Assembly (NCBI GenBank): GCA_947591245.1
Contig: CANQCY010000011.1
Location: 1 to 56,838, forward strand
Source of the DNA: an uncultured Lachnospiraceae bacterium
GTDB lineage: Bacteria > Bacillota > Clostridia > Lachnospirales > Lachnospiraceae
Reading direction: 5' to 3'
Length of the DNA stretch: 56,838 bases
Each line of letters begins with the position of its first letter. Within the stretch, counting starts at the first letter, position 1. Below, one piece after another: positions 44,187 through 52,492 of this stretch. The position numbers and the translations under genes were made by a program. The notes under the pieces were generated by a model. It saw nothing but the letters and a program-made list of their open reading frames with translations, made no database searches and was not told where the DNA came from.

Positions 44187-46397
44187 TTATGCTTTCTTTA
44201 TTTTCATCGTCTTTTTAATTCCCTGGGCGCTCTTTAACAGCTTCTTATATTTCGAGAGCTGTTTTTTCGGAACGCTTATTTTTGCTTTTTTATGGATTCC
44301 CTTGAATGCATTTTTTCCGACCTTCTTTAATCCGATAGCTTTGATCTTGATTGTCTTCAGCGTACTGCACGATTGGAAAGCCTGACTGCCGATTTGCGTA
44401 ACATTTTTTCCGATGGTGAGCTTGGTCAGTTTTTTGCATCCCTTAAAGGCGGATTTATCAATGCCGGTGACAAGGAATTTCAGGCCATTTACCGTAATGG
44501 CGTCCGGTATTTGCACGCTTTGTACAGTTTTGTTTTTCGCCTTTTTCAGAGTAACCTCTCTTTTTCCGGATGGTTCGGATTTTGTTACCTTGTATTCAAA
44601 ACCGCCGGATATGGCAACAGAGCCTATTCGCAGTGCGGGCGCTGCTGATGGCGTATACAAAGGCGCGGCTGTAGATGCGGGAGCATCCGTTACTGGCGTC
44701 TGTCCGCCGGGAGCCGCTGACGAAGCGGGAGGCGCGCTCGGCGTTGTCTGCGTTCCGGGAGCAGCTGAAGCGTCTGGAGCCGCCGAAGCATCCGGTTCAG
44801 GGGAAGGAGTCTCCGGTATAGGATCTTGTCCCTCGTCTTCGTCTGTCACGGTGTCGGCGCCAAATTGAAATGCTTTCAGATCGCAGAGGTTCCCGCGCGC
44901 GCTGGATTTAAATACGAAATAAAGCGCGTGTTTTCCTTCTATTTCCTCCAAATCTTCAATATCTGCCGTCAGAACAATGTCGCTCCCGCTGTCTTCAGCG
45001 GGGATGTCAATCGTGCCGATTTGTGTTCCGCCGTCTGTCAGCCAAGGGCGGTCTAACATAATATCAATGGTTCCCTCCGTGCCTTTCGGCGTAAGCTTAA
45101 CAGCGAGCGTATTATCCTGGCGCGTGCCTCTTCCCGCATCGAAGTTTAAATACTTGAAACCGACGATTGAGCCGTTGCTGATATTAGTAACGTCGCTTCC
45201 TGCATAATCGGTATCATAGTGAGCCAAAATATACGCATTTCCGGTCAAAAAGCAGGAACTGCCCGCCGTCTGCATTTTGTATGGATTCAAACCGTCAATC
45301 TCAAATCCCTGTGAAGTGACCTCTGCCTCTGTAATTTCTACCCTTCCGTCAGGCGTAACAGAGACATCGATCGGTTCTGCCATTGCCTGGCGGGAATACA
45401 TATCGTTATTGATACAGCGGTGATAAAATACATACCACTGGCCGTTAATTTCAAGAATACTGCCGTGCGTGTTTCCCCATTGCTGCACAGTCATCGGTTT
45501 TCCGTTCTGGTCAGTCTCTCTGGCGCGTGCATCGATCAGCGTACCGCCATACGTCCACGGTCCGAGCGGGGAATCGCTGTATGCATAAGCGAGTGTGGAA
45601 TTGTTGGCGCTCAGCCCGAATTCATTTTGTTTCGTTTTACGGCTGTAAATAAAGACGTATTTATCTTCTACCTTGCGAAGCGATGAGGCCTCAAAAAAGC
45701 GAAAATTATCGCCCTCATTTTCTGAGGCTGTTCCGTCTATGTTCGTATCTTCTTCGGTCAAAATCTTGCAGCCGTCTTTTACGGTGCACATTGTATCCGG
45801 ATCGAGTTCTGCCATATAAGATGTATTGAAACCCCAGTAGCCGTAAACTCGTCCGTCGTCGTCTACAAATACGGCGGGATCGAAACCAAGTATGCCGGTG
45901 GTCTGTGTCGTGCTTCCTTGTTTCCAGTTGCATACTTCAAACGGGCCTGTGGGGCTGTCGGATTTAGCGATCATTCCCGAACGCCCGGATCCGGAGGACT
46001 GGTTATTCGGATAGAGATAGTAGGTTTTATTCCCGTCCTCATCTTTTGTTTCCACAACGTCCGGTGCAAACAGAGTATCTGGCTGGCCATTGACGATGGA
46101 TTCAAAGATTACTCCCTCGTAGCGCCAGTCATTCAGATTTTCGACCGGAGCTGACCAAGTGACTAAATCATAGCCGCAATAAGCATCTTTTTTCGTATCA
46201 TGCGAGCCGTATATGTATACGCGCATTTTGCCCGGATTATCAGGATCCTCAAATAATCTCGGTTCGCCGTCCGGAATGTGCTCCCAGTGCGGCAGATATG
46301 AGTTGGCGGCGTTTGCCGGTACAGAAAAAACCATGCCGAGGCCGGCAAATAGAAACGCTGCAAAGGTGAATAAAATTATTCTTAAATTTCGCTTCAT
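44187..46397 (-). CDS. Secreted GH43 glycosidase with CBM-like domain and LRR tail
   Basis: This 736-residue protein has a signal peptide (1-30, ANA-A). A GH43 five-bladed domain (about 31-340) shows the base Asp in HIPDGEPRLF, an Asp in FDPAVFVDDDG and the acid Glu in FFEASSLRK. A CBM6-like domain covers about 365-520, followed by a Pro/Ala/Ser/Thr linker (about 525-600). The C-terminus is BspA-type LRR with a basic end (about 600-736). Arabinan or xylan side chains are likely substrates; the tail resembles the LRR protein at 11046. The start at 46397 follows GGAGG. Confidence 0.88.
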   Translation of the reverse strand: MKRNLRIILFTFAAFLFAGLGMVFSVPANAANSYLPHWEHIPDGEPRLFEDPDNPGKMRVYIYGSHDTKKDAYCGYDLVTWSAPVENLNDWRYEGVIFESIVNGQPDTLFAPDVVETKDEDGNKTYYLYPNNQSSGSGRSGMIAKSDSPTGPFEVCNWKQGSTTQTTGILGFDPAVFVDDDGRVYGYWGFNTSYMAELDPDTMCTVKDGCKILTEEDTNIDGTASENEGDNFRFFEASSLRKVEDKYVFIYSRKTKQNEFGLSANNSTLAYAYSDSPLGPWTYGGTLIDARARETDQNGKPMTVQQWGNTHGSILEINGQWYVFYHRCINNDMYSRQAMAEPIDVSVTPDGRVEITEAEVTSQGFEIDGLNPYKMQTAGSSCFLTGNAYILAHYDTDYAGSDVTNISNGSIVGFKYLNFDAGRGTRQDNTLAVKLTPKGTEGTIDIMLDRPWLTDGGTQIGTIDIPAEDSGSDIVLTADIEDLEEIEGKHALYFVFKSSARGNLCDLKAFQFGADTVTDEDEGQDPIPETPSPEPDASAAPDASAAPGTQTTPSAPPASSAAPGGQTPVTDAPASTAAPLYTPSAAPALRIGSVAISGGFEYKVTKSEPSGKREVTLKKAKNKTVQSVQIPDAITVNGLKFLVTGIDKSAFKGCKKLTKLTIGKNVTQIGSQAFQSCSTLKTIKIKAIGLKKVGKNAFKGIHKKAKISVPKKQLSKYKKLLKSAQGIKKTMKIKKA

Positions 46398-46428
46398 AGC
46401 TGTAAACCTCCGTTTGTATTTTTGAAAA

Positions 46429-46438
46429 GGCACGTGCC
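46429..46438. promoter_or_regulatory. Palindromic operator-like site at the GH43 promoter
   Basis: GGCACGTGCC is a perfect palindrome with a central CG, extendable to AAGG-CACGTG-CCTT with one extra base. It lies immediately downstream of the promoter -10, where a LacI-type repressor would block transcription. Confidence 0.4.
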
Positions 46439-46446
46439 CTTATATC

Positions 46447-46475
46447 ATTATATCAGAGGGGCCGAGGGGTGTAAA
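46447..46475 (-). promoter_or_regulatory. Promoter of the GH43-LRR gene
   Basis: TTTACA (46475-46470), 17 bases, TATAAT (46452-46447). Confidence 0.7.
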
Positions 46476-46508
46476 TAGTAATTTCTAGGCTAAAACAATG
46501 AATAAAAC

Positions 46509-46546
46509 AAAACCGTTGGCGGCAATTTGCCAAAACCAACGGTTTT
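46509..46546. terminator. Terminator of tRNA-Arg
   Basis: AAAACCGTTGG and CCAACGGTTTT form an 11-bp stem. The loop itself contains GGCAA/TTGCC, making a nested hairpin. T residues follow on both strands. Confidence 0.8.
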
Positions 46547-46550
46547 TCAG

Positions 46551-46622
46551 TACTCCCAGCAGGAATCGAACCTGCAACTAGCCCTTAGGAGGGGCTTGTT
46601 ATATCCATTTAACTATGGGAGC
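46551..46622 (-). tRNA. tRNA-Arg (anticodon CCT)
   Basis: The acceptor is GCTCCCA/TGGGAGT, the D-arm GTTA/TAAC, the anticodon stem AGCCC/GGGCT with loop CTCCTAA, and the T-arm GCAGG-TTCGATT-CCTGC. The discriminator is A; CCA is not encoded. Confidence 0.93.
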
Positions 46623-46715
46623 AGGATGAGAGCGGTTTAGGGGGCCGCGACTGAATTGGCGAACTCAAACCACTCTCTTATTCTAATGAAAAACAAGAGC
46701 TAAGTCAACCCTAAA

Positions 46716-47894
46716 TTACAGATACTTTTTTAATCCCTCGGCTTTATCGGTTTTTTCCCATGGAAGGTCAAGGTCGCTTCTGCCGAAATGGCCATATGCC
46801 GCCGTCTGCCTGTAAATTGGTTTGCGCAGGCCTAACATTTGAATAATCCCGGCCGGCCGCAGGTCAAAGTTCTCTAAAATGATGTCGGTCAGCTTATCTT
46901 CCGGAAGCTTGCCGGTGCCAAACGTATCGACGCGGACAGACGTCGGGGACGCGACGCCGATCGCATAGGAAAGCTGAATTTCCGCTTTATCGCAAAGTCC
47001 GGCTGCTACAAGGTTTTTTGCGACATAACGCGCCGCATAGGAGGCGGAACGGTCAACCTTTGTCGGGTCTTTCCCTGAAAAAGCGCCGCCGCCGTGACGC
47101 GCCCATCCGCCATATGTATCTACGATAATTTTTCGTCCCGTAAGTCCGCTGTCACCGGCTGGCCCGCCGATAACAAAACGTCCCGTAGGATTGATAAATA
47201 TTTTTGTATCCTCGTCCATCAGCTCAGCGGGAAGAATCGGATCGATAACATACTTTCGGATATCTTCTTTAATCTGTTCCCACGAAACATCTTCGCTGTG
47301 CTGGCTGGAAACGACGACAGCGTCGAGACGGATCGGATTTCCGTCAGGATCGTATTCCACTGTTACCTGCGATTTTCCGTCGGGCCGGAGATAAGGAAGC
47401 GTTCCGTCTTTCCTTACTTTAGTAAGCTGGCGGGTAAGGCGGTGTGCCAAGTGTATCGGGTAAGGCATATAATCGCTTGTTTCGTTTGTGGCGTATCCGA
47501 ACATAAGTCCCTGGTCGCCGGCGCCAATCGCCTCAATTTCAGAGTCTGTCAGTTTTGCTTCAAGAGCTTTATCTACGCCGAGCGCTATGTCGGCGGATTG
47601 TTTATCTATTGCAACCATGACGCCGCATGTAGCGCTGTCAAAGCCTTTTGAAGAATCGTCGTAACCGATTTCCTTGATTGTATCACGGATAATCGTTTGA
47701 AAATCCACTTTTGCGGAAGTAGTGATTTCACCCATAACGAGTACAAGGCCGGTAGTGATAGCTGTTTCGCATGCCACGCGGCTCATTGAATCCTGTTCTA
47801 ACAAAGCATCCAGTATTGAATCCGAAATCTGATCGCATATCTTATCAGGATGCCCCTCTGTTACAGATTCAGAGGTGAAAAGTATTTTTCCCAT
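46716..47894 (-). CDS. metK: S-adenosylmethionine synthetase
   Basis: This 392-residue enzyme makes SAM from methionine and ATP. It shows [17 protein letters not shown], the [12 protein letters not shown] motif, and the P-loop-like [16 protein letters not shown]. The start at 47894 follows AGGAGG; the frame to 47951 has no site. The leader is about 80 nt and shows no S-box/SAM-I pattern. The gene runs head-on to the replication fork. Confidence 0.97.
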   Translation of the reverse strand: MGKILFTSESVTEGHPDKICDQISDSILDALLEQDSMSRVACETAITTGLVLVMGEITTSAKVDFQTIIRDTIKEIGYDDSSKGFDSATCGVMVAIDKQSADIALGVDKALEAKLTDSEIEAIGAGDQGLMFGYATNETSDYMPYPIHLAHRLTRQLTKVRKDGTLPYLRPDGKSQVTVEYDPDGNPIRLDAVVVSSQHSEDVSWEQIKEDIRKYVIDPILPAELMDEDTKIFINPTGRFVIGGPAGDSGLTGRKIIVDTYGGWARHGGGAFSGKDPTKVDRSASYAARYVAKNLVAAGLCDKAEIQLSYAIGVASPTSVRVDTFGTGKLPEDKLTDIILENFDLRPAGIIQMLGLRKPIYRQTAAYGHFGRSDLDLPWEKTDKAEGLKKYL

Positions 47895-47980
47895 TATTAT
47901 TTTCCTCCTCGGTTCTATATTTGCCTGTGATAAATTTTCGTCAAAAACCAACTAAATGGCATCTATGTCCGCTATTTTTA

Positions 47981-48010
47981 AGAATACAATAAGTACCCCG
48001 CTCTTGTCAA
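47981..48010 (-). promoter_or_regulatory. Promoter of metK
   Basis: TTGACA (48010-48005), 18 bases, TATTCT (47986-47981). Confidence 0.65.
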
Positions 48011-48182
48011 GATGTTTTCTGCTTGAGTTTCCGTAAAAATTCCCATAACCACACCTTTTTTCTCATAACTTATCCACAGATTGAAAAAAATTGCGAAAAT
48101 ATAAGGAATCTTCTTTCATTTTGATGTAAAATTAAGCTACCAAACAAAAATCTTACTAAACAAAAATAAAAGGAGATCCCCT

Positions 48183-49436
48183 ATGGCTTATTTTACATCA
48201 AATACTTACCAAATGAAAAGAAAAATTTTAACTTTTTCTAATAAAATTTCGAAAGGCCTTTCCAAACCCGATAAAAAATTTACTGCGGACATGACTTATG
48301 GCATACTGGCTTCCAAAAGCTGTCTTTTAACAGATATCGTTGACCAGCTTTACGAAGATGCCAAAAAAGTCAATTCTGTGGAGCGCCTGTCCAGACATCT
48401 CGAAAAAGGTGCCTCCACACAGGCTGCTTCTTCCTATCTGCAAATGATAAAGAAGTGGGTTCCAGAAGAACCTGTTATCCACATTGATGACAGTGATGTG
48501 GTAAAACCTGATGGCTACAAATTTGAAGCACTTGGCATTGTCAGGGACGGCTCTGAAAGCACATCCACTAAAAATGTGTACAAAAAGGGCTATCATGTTA
48601 CAGAAGCCTGTGTCCTTACTGTCAGCGATCACCCGGTCAGCATATTTTCAAGAATACATTCATCCTCCGAAAAGGATTATAGATCGGCAAATTCCATCAC
48701 CTTTGATGCAATGGAGCAAGGTGCTGCCCTCTTTAAGAAAGCAACCTTTTGCATGGACCGCGGTTATGATGATAACAAAATGTTCCTGAAGCTTGATGGA
48801 TTGAAACAGGATTATGTCATCCGCCTTACCTCTAAAAGAAAACTTTTATACCACAACAAATGGACTTCTGCCACAGAACTGCGCGACCGCAGGAAAGGCA
48901 AGATCAAGACCAGTGTTTTCTACAGGGGAAAAGACCATGAAGCCTGGCTGTCACATGTCAAAGTGCAGATCACCGCATCCAGAAAGGACATTTATCTGGT
49001 CCTCGTTTATGGCATTACAGAACATCCAATGATGCTTGCCACCAATAAGGAGATCCGATCAAAGGAAGATGTGGTCCGGGTGGCCCGCATATATTTTTCC
49101 AGATGGAAGATCGAGGAATATTTCCGTTGCAAAAAGCAGATGTTCCAGTTTGAAAACTTCCGCGTACGGAAACTTCGCGCGATCAATGCACTTAATTTTT
49201 ATATTACCGTGTGTATGGCTTTTCTGGCAATGATATCCATGGATTCCGAATCGAATGCACTCAAGGCGGCAATCATAAAAACGGCGAACCCTGTAAAGGA
49301 AAAGGTTTTCTTCTGTTATTACCGGCTGGCCAAAGGCATCTCCGGTATACTCTCATATGCAAAAGAGGGAGTCCGGCTCTGGTTTCGGACGAAACGTCCC
49401 CAATACCGGCAGCTTTATCTTAAGATGGACACCTGA
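48183..49436 (+). CDS. IS4-family transposase
   Basis: This 417-residue DDE transposase has the first Asp in IDDSDVVKP (residues 101-109), the second in CMDRGYDD, and the catalytic Glu in the Y-x2-R-x3-E-x6-K motif (YFSRWKIEEYFRCKK). The frame is complete with a good site (AAAAGGAG), so the element may be active or recently arrived. A terminator hairpin follows. Confidence 0.92.
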   Translation: MAYFTSNTYQMKRKILTFSNKISKGLSKPDKKFTADMTYGILASKSCLLTDIVDQLYEDAKKVNSVERLSRHLEKGASTQAASSYLQMIKKWVPEEPVIHIDDSDVVKPDGYKFEALGIVRDGSESTSTKNVYKKGYHVTEACVLTVSDHPVSIFSRIHSSSEKDYRSANSITFDAMEQGAALFKKATFCMDRGYDDNKMFLKLDGLKQDYVIRLTSKRKLLYHNKWTSATELRDRRKGKIKTSVFYRGKDHEAWLSHVKVQITASRKDIYLVLVYGITEHPMMLATNKEIRSKEDVVRVARIYFSRWKIEEYFRCKKQMFQFENFRVRKLRAINALNFYITVCMAFLAMISMDSESNALKAAIIKTANPVKEKVFFCYYRLAKGISGILSYAKEGVRLWFRTKRPQYRQLYLKMDT

Positions 49437-49460
49437 CAAAAAATATTTATATCTGCTCTC

Positions 49461-49483
49461 CATCCGCTTCCCCGGATGTTTTT
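49461..49483 (+). terminator. Terminator of the transposase gene
   Basis: CATCCG and CGGATG form a 6-bp stem over a short loop, followed by five T residues. Confidence 0.65.
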
Positions 49484-49569
49484 GTGATGCCTGAAATACA
49501 TTTACAATCCCTGAAAGATATGCCTGCAGAAATTTTTCTATTTCATTTCTATTTCTGTGCCGTTGTTTA

Positions 49570-51162
49570 TTACATTTTGCGGAAACTCAAGGTTTTCTGG
49601 CTGTCCGTCATATATGAAAAGTTGGAAAAACAGCAGGTTCCGCCTGTTTGGGCCGTACTGAACATAAACATGCCGAGCCGGCATCCGACAAAGTGGTCGA
49701 GCGTAAAGTAAAGCTTATGCGGGGCGCCGACGGGAAGCCACGCGGCGTCCGGCGACAGGTAAAAAAAGGAAACCTCATCTTTCATATCTGAAAAATCGGT
49801 ACGCATTTTAAGTGTCACCTGTGAGGAGGATACCGATACGGTTGCCGTTTTAGCTGCGGGAAGGTTGTCTTTATCCTTCATGTTTTGCGGGATCTCTCCC
49901 CGATTCCGTTCAAGGAGGGCCAGCTGATAAGAATCGTTTTCCTTTGTCAGCGCGAGACCGGCATAGCATCCCTGCAGAGCGGCAAGACCGGCGGCGTCTC
50001 CGTTTTTCATCCGGGAGCCGTCGAGTGTTACCTGAATTTCCGAATAAGGTAACATGAGCCTTTGGGTTAAGGTATTCACAGCCTGCGTAATATTTGCGCA
50101 TAACCTGTTTGTGGTGATCGCATATTCTGTCTGACTTAAAGAATAAAATGCAGGATCCGGCAGATGATTCCACTGCCATTGAAGCTTCCGTGTCCCGTTT
50201 TTATCTGTAAAATCGCTTGTAAACAGGGGTTCATATGAATGGCCGGGCGTGCCGGGTGATATGCTGTCCGGCAGACGGGATATATTTTCGGATTCGGGGC
50301 TGCGCAGGATATCCAGATTTACGGGAACCTTTCCTTCCAGTCCGAATATCGGAAAATCATTTTCAAAGCGTATGGGAATCAGAACGGGAATCCTTCCGAC
50401 TGCGCCGCTGTCCTGAAATAATATGGCAAACCAGTCTCCATCCGGGGTATCGACGATTCCCCCTTGAGCGACGCCCTGATTGTGGTAGCCCATATCATCA
50501 TTCAGCACATCGCCGCCTTTAAATTCTCCTGTGAGGGAGTCGGATACAAAACAGGCCTCTGCGCGTCTGGCGTTGTCCTCCTTGCCCCAATGAATAAGGA
50601 AAACATAGTATTTGCCATGGATCTTATATATATGCGCGCCCTCATAGCCGAGCCGGACATGTTCGGCGTCCTTGATGAGAAGACGGTGGAGGCCGCCTTC
50701 CAGGGGACGCTTCAGATCCCGCGTCAGTTCCGTGAGATAGATTTCCGTATTTCCGTAAACGATAAATACCCTGCCGCCGTCAAACAGCAGGGAAGCATCA
50801 TGGTAAAATCCTTCGATTTCGCTGCGTTTCCATGAGCCCTCGATATCATCCGTATAAAAGAGGTACGTCTTGTGCGTGTCATTTGCCACGAAGCAGGCGT
50901 AAAATGTTCCGTCGTGATAACGCAGCGACGGCGCCCACATCCCCTGTCCATAGATGCTCTGTCCGTCTTCCAGACGCGCGCCGGCGGTATCTTCCAGAAT
51001 ATCATACAAATAACTGACGAGTTCCCAGTTTACAAGGTCAAAAGAGCGGAGAAGCGCCCCGCCGGGAAAAAAGTGCATCGTCGTACTCAGCATATAATAG
51101 GCGTCTCCGACGCGGATGACGTCCGGATCCGGATAGTCGCATTTTAATATGGGATTTTCCAA
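49570..51162 (-). CDS. GH43 glycosidase, beta-xylosidase type with C2 domain
   Basis: This 530-residue intracellular-type enzyme has no signal peptide. The GH43 domain (about 1-300) has the base Asp in CDYPDPDVIRVGD, an Asp in FYHDASLLFDGG and the acid Glu in LGYEGAHIYK. The C-terminal beta-sandwich typical of such xylosidases (about 315-520) appears complete. The start is TTG 51162, nine bases after AGGAGG, and the A of the aroF stop abuts that site. The gap to aroF is 14 bp, so it is in an operon with DAHP synthase. Confidence 0.88.
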   Translation of the reverse strand: MENPILKCDYPDPDVIRVGDAYYMLSTTMHFFPGGALLRSFDLVNWELVSYLYDILEDTAGARLEDGQSIYGQGMWAPSLRYHDGTFYACFVANDTHKTYLFYTDDIEGSWKRSEIEGFYHDASLLFDGGRVFIVYGNTEIYLTELTRDLKRPLEGGLHRLLIKDAEHVRLGYEGAHIYKIHGKYYVFLIHWGKEDNARRAEACFVSDSLTGEFKGGDVLNDDMGYHNQGVAQGGIVDTPDGDWFAILFQDSGAVGRIPVLIPIRFENDFPIFGLEGKVPVNLDILRSPESENISRLPDSISPGTPGHSYEPLFTSDFTDKNGTRKLQWQWNHLPDPAFYSLSQTEYAITTNRLCANITQAVNTLTQRLMLPYSEIQVTLDGSRMKNGDAAGLAALQGCYAGLALTKENDSYQLALLERNRGEIPQNMKDKDNLPAAKTATVSVSSSQVTLKMRTDFSDMKDEVSFFYLSPDAAWLPVGAPHKLYFTLDHFVGCRLGMFMFSTAQTGGTCCFSNFSYMTDSQKTLSFRKM

Positions 51163-51176
51163 GATACCGTTCCTCC

Positions 51177-52199
51177 TTATAATTTTTCAGCAATCTGGTA
51201 AATGAGTTTCTCCGTTTTTTCCCAGCCGAGACATGGATCTGTGATTGATTTTCCATATATATGCTCGCCGATTTTCTGACAGCCGTCTTCAATATAGCTT
51301 TCGATCATCAGCCCCTTGACCATGTTCTTTATGTCGTCAGAAAACCTCCGGCTCTCCAGCACTTCTTTGGCGATCCGGATCTGCTCATTATATTTTTTGC
51401 CGGAATTGTTGTGGTTGGTGTCAATGATGACGGCCATGTTTTCAAGGTCGCGCTCGCTGTAAATTTCATGTAGGAGCAGAAGTTCCTCATAGTGGTAATT
51501 TGGCAGGCTTTTTCCGTGTTTGTTTACACTTCCCCGCAGAATGGCGTGGGCATACGGATTGCCCTCCGTTTCCACTTCCTGCTGGCGGTAGATAAAATGA
51601 TGGCTGGACTGTGCTGCTTCAATGGAATTGAGCATAACCGTGAGGTAGCCGCTCGTCGGGTTCTTCATGCCGCATGGAACATCGATGCCGCTGACGGTAA
51701 GGCGGTGCTGCTGGTTTTCCACGGAACGCGCGCCGATCGCTATATAGGAAAGGACATCCGATAAATAGGAATAATTTTCCGGATACAGCATTTCATCTGC
51801 ACAGGTCATACCGGTCTGTTCCACTACATTCACATGAGTCTGGCGGATGAGGTGGAGTCCCTCAAGCATATTTTCTTTCTTTTCCGGATTAGGCTGGCTC
51901 GCCATTCCTTTATAACCCTTCCCCGTAGTACGCGGTTTATTTGTGTAAACCCGCGGTACGATGAAAATCTTATCAGCAACCTTTTCCTGTACAGATGCAA
52001 GACGAGTGATATAGTCAATCACGGCCTCTTCATTATCTGCGGAACATGGGCCGATAATCAGGGCAAATAAATCGCTTTTTCCCGCAAGAATATCTTTTAA
52101 TATCTGGTCTCTTTCCCGTTTTGCGGCCTTCGCTTTGTCCGAAATCGGGAAATTTTCTTTTACTTCTTGCGGAGTAGGCAGGTTTCTAAGTACTTTCAT
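51177..52199 (-). CDS. aroF: 3-deoxy-7-phosphoheptulonate synthase (class I)
   Basis: This 340-residue DAHP synthase of the AroFGH class condenses PEP and erythrose-4-phosphate, the first step to aromatic amino acids. It has IGPCSADN, PRVYTNKPRTTGKGYKG, GARSVENQQHR, PCGMKNPTSGYL and a C-terminal GKSITDPCLGWEKTE. The promoter carries a tandem 12-mer. No T-box or attenuator is recognised. Which paralogue (F, G or H) it matches cannot be decided from sequence. Confidence 0.93.
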   Translation of the reverse strand: MKVLRNLPTPQEVKENFPISDKAKAAKRERDQILKDILAGKSDLFALIIGPCSADNEEAVIDYITRLASVQEKVADKIFIVPRVYTNKPRTTGKGYKGMASQPNPEKKENMLEGLHLIRQTHVNVVEQTGMTCADEMLYPENYSYLSDVLSYIAIGARSVENQQHRLTVSGIDVPCGMKNPTSGYLTVMLNSIEAAQSSHHFIYRQQEVETEGNPYAHAILRGSVNKHGKSLPNYHYEELLLLHEIYSERDLENMAVIIDTNHNNSGKKYNEQIRIAKEVLESRRFSDDIKNMVKGLMIESYIEDGCQKIGEHIYGKSITDPCLGWEKTEKLIYQIAEKL

Positions 52200-52244
52200 A
52201 GCAAGCCTCCTTTATGTGAAAAGAGCGTAAATGCTCAATTTTTT

Positions 52245-52268
52245 AAATCTATCACTAAATGTATCACT
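52245..52268. repeat. Tandem 12-mer at the aroF promoter
   Basis: On the minus strand AGTGATAnATTT occurs twice in direct succession, differing at one base. It covers the -10 region. Two adjacent protein-binding sites are likely. Confidence 0.6.
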
Positions 52269-52286
52269 GAAAAAAGTGCGTGTCAA
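52258..52286 (-). promoter_or_regulatory. Promoter of aroF
   Basis: TTGACA (52286-52281), 17 bases, TACATT (52263-52258). Confidence 0.7.
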
Positions 52287-52309
52287 GTAAAAAAAGTGTA
52301 ACTGGGCTA

Positions 52310-52339
52310 TTGCAATTAGCATCTAAAATGGGGTAGTAT
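52310..52339 (+). promoter_or_regulatory. Promoter of the response regulator gene
   Basis: TTGCAA, 18 bases, TAGTAT, divergent from the aroF promoter. It implies a leader of about 145 nt. Confidence 0.4.
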
Positions 52340-52411
52340 ATATAGTAAAATGATGTTGGGAATAAAAGTTCCGATTATAAGATCTTGAAATAAGAAAAGG
52401 TGTTTCTGCGG

Positions 52412-52459
52412 ATGACTGATAATTACAAAAAATTACAGGAATTAAAACGGAATTTATGA
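52412..52459 (+). CDS. Possible 15-codon leader ORF
   Basis: ATG at 52412, nine bases after AAGGTG, encodes MTDNYKKLQELKRNL and stops 33 bases before the response regulator, in the same frame. The predicted peptide is charged and helical. It could be a leader peptide or chance; there is no motif to judge by. Confidence 0.25.
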   Translation: MTDNYKKLQELKRNL

Positions 52460-52492
52460 TTGGGCTATGCGACAGTTGAGGGGAAATGCTTG

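Larger units (their letters stand above)
48075..49559 (+). mobile_element. IS4-family insertion sequence (ends approximate)
   Basis: One intact transposase gene lies between imperfect inverted ends. Each end begins CACAGA, then GAAA and AAAT after small gaps (left from 48075, right ending 49559). No target-site duplication is visible, so the bounds are tentative. A perfect DnaA box (TTATCCACA, 48070-48078) overlaps the left end. The right end is 10 bp from the stop of the GH43 gene. Confidence 0.6.

Noticed and set aside
47895-48010. SAM riboswitch before metK
   Set aside because: The leader is only about 80 nt, and no S-box core or SAM-II/III pattern could be traced.
48060-49575. Target-site duplication flanking the IS
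   Set aside because: The 9-12 bases outside the inferred ends do not match, so the exact ends remain unproven.
49570-51162. GH43 gene truncated by the IS insertion
   Set aside because: The C-terminal sandwich domain appears complete and the stop lies outside the inferred IS end.
52200-52260. T-box or attenuator before aroF
   Set aside because: No T-box sequence and only a 4-bp stem (GAGC/GCTC) is present; the leader is too short.
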